Positions 60,896-64,000 of a stretch of DNA of 64,000 nucleotides are shown here, in pieces. Within the stretch, counting starts at the first letter, position 1. Each line of letters starts with the position of its first letter. A model generated the notes under the pieces. It had not been told where the DNA came from. It was given only the letters and a program-made list of their open reading frames with translations, and ran no database searches. The position numbers were made by a program, and so were the translations under genes. This DNA is from DATAOG01 sp963753685 (lineage in GTDB: Bacteria; Pseudomonadota; Alphaproteobacteria; Geminicoccales; Geminicoccaceae), in the NCBI GenBank assembly GCA_963753685.1, contig CAVWDE010000006.1, positions 1 to 64,000 on the forward strand, in the 5' to 3' direction.

Positions 60896-62635
60896 TCAGG
60901 CCTTGACCCCCATCCGCTTCATGATCACCCACTGCTGCGCGATCGAGAGCGTGTTGTTCCAGGTCCAATAGATCACCAGCCCGGCCGGGAAGGTCGCGAA
61001 CAGGAAGGTGAACATGACCGGCAGGAACATCATCACCTTGGCCTGCATCGGGTCGGCCGGCTGCGGGTTCAGCTTCTGCTGCAGGAGCATGGTCACGCCC
61101 ATGATCAAAGGCCAGACCCCGATCATCAGCATCGCCGGCGGGGTCCAGGGAATTAGACCGAACAGGTTGAACGCGGTGGTCGGGTCGGGCGCCGACAGGT
61201 CGTGGATCCAGCCGAAGAACGGCGCGTGCCGCATCTCGATCGACACGAACAGCACTTTGTACAGCGAGAAGAACACCGGGATCTGCACCACGATCGGCAG
61301 GCAGCCCGACATCGGGTTGACCTTCTGCGTCTTGTACAGGCTCATGAGCTCCTGGTTGAGGCGCGCCTTGTCCTCGCCATAGAGCTCGCGCAGACGCATC
61401 ATCTCGGGCTGCAGCTTCTTCATCTTGCTCATCGAGGTATAAGACTTGTTGGCAAGCGGGAAGAACAGCAGCTTGACCACGAGCGTCAGGAGCAGGATCG
61501 CAATCCCGTAGTTGCCGACGACGCCGTAGAAGAAATGCAGGACGTGGAACAAGGGCTTGGTCAGGAAATAGAACCAGCCGAAATCGACCGCGCGGTCGAA
61601 CAGCGGGATGCCGTAGGCGGCACCGTAACGGTCGAGCAGAGCGACCTCCTTGGCGCCGGCGAACAGACGCTCGGTGATCTCGATGCTCTGACCGGGGGCG
61701 ACCGTCATGCCCGGGCGCAGGTAGTCGACCTGGTAGTGGTCCTGGTCGTCCGCCTTCACGTGGCGGAAGGTGGCGGTGATGTCGCTCGCCTGATCGGGGA
61801 TCAGCGCGACCAGCCAGTACTTGTCGGTGATGCCGAGCCAGCCGCCCTGGCTGGGCAGCTGGACCTCGCCCTTCACCAGATCCTTGTAGTCGATCTCGTG
61901 CAGCTTGCCGCCGAGAACCCCGATCGGCCCCTCGTGCAGGATGTAGTAGTGACGGGTCTGGGGCACGCTCCAGCGGCTGATCAGACCGTAGGGCAGCAGC
62001 GTGACCGGCTCCTTGCCGGTGTTCTCGACCCGCTGGCGGACGGTGAACAGGAAGGCGTCGTCGACCCCGACCTCGCGATGGAAGCGCAGGCCCTTCCCGT
62101 TGTCCCAGCTGAACGCGACCGGATGGCCGGTGCGCAGCCCGTCGCCTTCGGCCTGCCAGACCGTGTCCTGATCGGGCACGGCCACGCCCTTGTCGGCGGG
62201 AACCCAGCCGAACTCGGCGAAATAGGTGTCCGGCGCGCCCGGGGGATTGAGCAGGATCACGTCCGGAGAATCCGGCGCCGTGGTCACCCGGTAGTCCGAG
62301 AGGATCACATCGTCGATGCGCCCGCCGGTCAGCGGCAGCGAGCCGTGCACGCGGTCGCCCTGGACCGTCACCCGTGGCGAGCGCGCCAGGACCTCGGCGC
62401 GCGTCTGCCCGGCTAGCACGGCCTCGACGCCCGGGGTGACCGCGGCCGGCCCTGCCGGCGCGCCAGCCTGGCCCTGGGTCTGCCCTGGCGTCGCCGCCGG
62501 CGCCGTCTGCTCGGTCCGCTGCGCCGGCTGGCGCTGCGATTCCTTCATCCGCGGCAGCTCGTAGAAGTACTGGAAGGCCAGGATGATCGTCACCGACAGG
62601 ACGATCGCCAGGATCAGGTTGCGCTGCTCGGGCAT
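60896..62635 (-). CDS. yidC: Membrane protein insertase YidC
   Basis: The 579-residue protein has an N-terminal anchor (NLILAIVLSVTIILAFQYFY), a long periplasmic P1 domain (about 60-350) and five C-terminal helices with the conserved MKKLQPEMMRLRELYGEDKARLNQELMSLYK cytoplasmic loop and GCLPIVVQIPVFFSLYKVL. The P1 segment has a Pro/Gln/Ala-rich linker near residues 30-70. It inserts membrane proteins alone or with SecYEG. It lies between yidD and engB. Confidence 0.97.
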   Translation of the reverse strand: MPEQRNLILAIVLSVTIILAFQYFYELPRMKESQRQPAQRTEQTAPAATPGQTQGQAGAPAGPAAVTPGVEAVLAGQTRAEVLARSPRVTVQGDRVHGSLPLTGGRIDDVILSDYRVTTAPDSPDVILLNPPGAPDTYFAEFGWVPADKGVAVPDQDTVWQAEGDGLRTGHPVAFSWDNGKGLRFHREVGVDDAFLFTVRQRVENTGKEPVTLLPYGLISRWSVPQTRHYYILHEGPIGVLGGKLHEIDYKDLVKGEVQLPSQGGWLGITDKYWLVALIPDQASDITATFRHVKADDQDHYQVDYLRPGMTVAPGQSIEITERLFAGAKEVALLDRYGAAYGIPLFDRAVDFGWFYFLTKPLFHVLHFFYGVVGNYGIAILLLTLVVKLLFFPLANKSYTSMSKMKKLQPEMMRLRELYGEDKARLNQELMSLYKTQKVNPMSGCLPIVVQIPVFFSLYKVLFVSIEMRHAPFFGWIHDLSAPDPTTAFNLFGLIPWTPPAMLMIGVWPLIMGVTMLLQQKLNPQPADPMQAKVMMFLPVMFTFLFATFPAGLVIYWTWNNTLSIAQQWVIMKRMGVKA

Positions 62636-62684
62636 GTCGGCCCCGGCCTCCTCCGCTCCGCACCAGCCGGTCGCTGATCCGCCG

Positions 62685-62927
62685 TCAACGCCCTTGAGCC
62701 CTCAATACCCGGCCCCGCTCGGGCTCGGACTCCGGCACCGGATCGTAGCCGGACCCGCCCCACGGATGACAACGTAGGATGCGCCGTAGCGCGAACCAGC
62801 CGCCGCGCCGAAGCCCGTGCCGCTGGAGCGCCTCGAGCGCGTAATCGGAACAGCTCGGCAGGTAGCGGCAGCGCGGCCCGATCACCGGCGAAAGCAGCAG
62901 GCGGTAGGCGCGGATCGGGACGCTCAC
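62685..62927 (-). CDS. yidD: Membrane protein insertion efficiency factor YidD
   Basis: The 80-residue protein starts with VSVPIRAYRLLLSPVIGPRCRYLPSCSDYALEAL, with the conserved cysteines, and HPWGGSGYDPVP, the YidD signature. GTG 62927 overlaps the rnpA stop (GTGA), which supports this start. The C terminus is charged. It assists YidC-dependent insertion. Confidence 0.94.
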   Translation of the reverse strand: MSVPIRAYRLLLSPVIGPRCRYLPSCSDYALEALQRHGLRRGGWFALRRILRCHPWGGSGYDPVPESEPERGRVLRAQGR

Positions 62928-63349
62928 GAGCCAGACCGCGACGCGCCCGCCGGACCGCCCGGCCCGCTCGAAGCGGGCGTGACCCGCGCGAACGCGGTCA
63001 CAAGGTCGGAGAGCAGACGATCGAAGGGCCATCTCAGGACCGCCGGACGCGCCACAATCACGTAGTTGTACCCCGGCCGCGCCGGACCTGGCAGCACGGC
63101 GCGGGCCGCGGCCGCGAGCCGCCGCCGCGCGCGGTTCCGGGCGACCGCGTTGCCGACCCGCCGGCTCGCCGTGAGGCCGACGCCGATTTCGGCCGCCGCA
63201 CCCACGGCCGTAGCGCTCGCCGGGCGCGGACCCGCCTGCAGCACGAACGCCGGCGTGACCCAGCGGCGCCGGGTCGCCGCGACCGCGACGAACTCCGCGC
63301 GCCGCTTGAGACGCGTCAGGAACGGCTGCGACCCGTGGGCGCCGGTCAA
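62924..63349 (-). CDS. rnpA: Ribonuclease P protein component RnpA
   Basis: The 141-residue protein has the start FLTRLKRRAEFVAVAATRRRW and the RNA-binding motif VGNAVARNRARRRLAAAAR. Its TTG 63349 start is the only fitting one, and it lies 24 bases after rpmH. The C terminus extends about 15 residues past the normal end with Gly/Pro/Ser. It is coupled to yidD by a four-base overlap. Confidence 0.95.
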   Translation of the reverse strand: MTGAHGSQPFLTRLKRRAEFVAVAATRRRWVTPAFVLQAGPRPASATAVGAAAEIGVGLTASRRVGNAVARNRARRRLAAAARAVLPGPARPGYNYVIVARPAVLRWPFDRLLSDLVTAFARVTPASSGPGGPAGASRSGS

Positions 63350-63373
63350 GGCCTGGCGTGGGCGTGCGGCCGC

Positions 63374-63508
63374 TCAGCAGGACAGGCGCTTGCGGCCCCG
63401 GGCCCGGCGGCGCGCGATCACCCGCCGCCCGCCGACCGTGGCCATGCGCGCGCGAAAGCCATGCCGCCGCTTGCGAACGATGTTGCTCGGCTGATAGGTA
63501 CGCTTCAC
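63374..63508 (-). CDS. rpmH: 50S ribosomal protein L34
   Basis: The 44-residue product starts KRTYQPSNIVRKRRHGFRARM and ends KRLSC, the classic L34 sequence. GTG is the start, with AGAGG eight bases upstream. A perfect consensus promoter lies about 40 bases upstream. It heads the rpmH-rnpA-yidD-yidC-engB-argB unit. Confidence 0.97.
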   Translation of the reverse strand: MKRTYQPSNIVRKRRHGFRARMATVGGRRVIARRRARGRKRLSC

Positions 63509-63546
63509 GGCGGAGCCTCTCGCCAACCCTTGGCAAACCGGTGCGC

Positions 63547-63575
63547 TGTATAGGCCGGGCAGGTCTGCCTGTCAA
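63547..63575 (-). promoter_or_regulatory. Strong sigma70 promoter of rpmH
   Basis: On the minus strand TTGACA (63575-63570) and TATACA (63552-63547) are separated by exactly 17 bases. The expected transcript starts near 63540 and gives a leader of about 30 bases before rpmH. Confidence 0.8.
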
Positions 63576-63685
63576 ACCTTGGCCGCGGCCGGTGGACGCC
63601 GGGGGTTCACCGGTTTGTGAGCACGGGCGATTCGGATCGCTCGGGCAATCCGCTATATCGCTGATCCTGGCAAGCGAGGTCGGGT

Positions 63686-64000
63686 ATGGCATGGTCTCAG
63701 GGCGACCATCGGTCGCGGCGCGGCGGGACGAGCAGGAGGCTGATCGCGAAGCCGCTGTTGCGCACCCTCGGCCTGGTCGTGCTGCTGAGCACGAGCGGGG
63801 TGGTCCTGTTGCCGGGCGCGAGCGCGCTCCGGGCAGCGCCGCGCGCCGAGCTCTGGCAGCGCTGGGAGGCGCATGATCCGGCCTCGACCCAGACCATCGA
63901 CCATCACGCCTGGGAGGCGTTCCTGACGCGCTATCTGCGGATTGGCGCCGACGGCGTTCACCGGATCGCCTACAGCCGGGTCACAGCCGCCGACCGCGCG
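63686..64000 (+). CDS. DUF547 protein, 5' part (runs off the window)
   Basis: The 105 codons seen start MAWSQGDHRSRRGG, contain a signal-anchor-like helix (TLGLVVLLSTSGVVLLPGASA) ending near ALRAAP, and continue ELWQRWEAHDPAS and HHAWEAFLTRYLRIGADGVHRIAYSRVTAADRA, a DUF547-type N terminus. GAGG lies eight bases before ATG 63686. The frame is open to the last base of the window, so the 3' end is missing. DUF547 proteins are exported and have no settled function. Confidence 0.82.
   Translation, partial: MAWSQGDHRSRRGGTSRRLIAKPLLRTLGLVVLLSTSGVVLLPGASALRAAPRAELWQRWEAHDPASTQTIDHHAWEAFLTRYLRIGADGVHRIAYSRVTAADRA

Overview
The window looks like a chromosomal segment of a very GC-rich alphaproteobacterium, probably of a Rhodospirillales-like lineage. 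I infer this from the IalB-family protein, NodT-type efflux channel, the DUF1285-NUDIX-CCA cluster divergent from MoxR-DUF58-DUF4159, the order rpmH-rnpA-yidD-yidC-engB-argB, and two perfect TTAA-N7-TTAAC motifs of the kind bound by CtrA. No insertion sequence, prophage or CRISPR array was seen. One short AT-rich stretch near 35.85-36.1 kb stands out from the GC-rich background.

Layout. 0-4.4 kb: IalB-like protein, rlmN, sppA and a class II amidotransferase. 4.8-6.6 kb: three-lipoprotein operon (CsgG-like, DUF4810, DUF799). 7.0-10.0 kb (minus): exported unknown protein, PQQ dehydrogenase and a sulfocyanin-like cupredoxin, probably one periplasmic oxidation unit. 10.2-15.8 kb: TauD-family dioxygenase, IspZ/YciB, a frameshifted M20 amidohydrolase, an orphan HigA antitoxin, an agmatinase-family enzyme and mtgA. 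15.9-18.2 kb: alginate-lyase-family protein and NodZ-like fucosyltransferase. 18.3-22.3 kb: acylating (sulfoacet)aldehyde dehydrogenase translationally coupled to a two-subunit ADP-forming CoA ligase and a methyltransferase. 22.3-25.6 kb: ROK kinase, RidA, small membrane protein and an SpuC-like aminotransferase behind a CRP-type palindrome. 26-32 kb: complete tripartite RND efflux operon.

32-37 kb: a 1046-residue fusion of a transporter, a HEAT-like region and a cyclic-nucleotide-binding domain, a SET-domain protein and a fatty acid desaturase around the AT-rich island. 37-42.6 kb: a GGDEF/EAL protein and a two-subunit N,N-dimethylformamidase-like enzyme. 42.8-43.9 kb: bactofilin under a CtrA-like box, and tRNA-Gln(CUG) with its promoter. 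44.1-48.7 kb: the molybdate operon modE-modA-modB-modC-mop-methyltransferase headed by ModE-box-like palindromes. 48.8-58.4 kb: cca, NUDIX, DUF1285 and the divergent MoxR/DUF58/DUF4159 group. 58.4-63.6 kb: a periplasmic Pcm-like methyltransferase with a Leu-Gly-repeat signal peptide, then argB, engB, yidC, yidD, rnpA and rpmH. A DUF547 gene runs off the right end.

Most novel to me: the transporter-HEAT-cNMP/SET gene pair, the hexanucleotide-encoded Leu-Gly signal peptide with a possible ATC start, the aldehyde dehydrogenase/ADP-forming ligase operon, and the sulfocyanin/PQQ dehydrogenase pairing.
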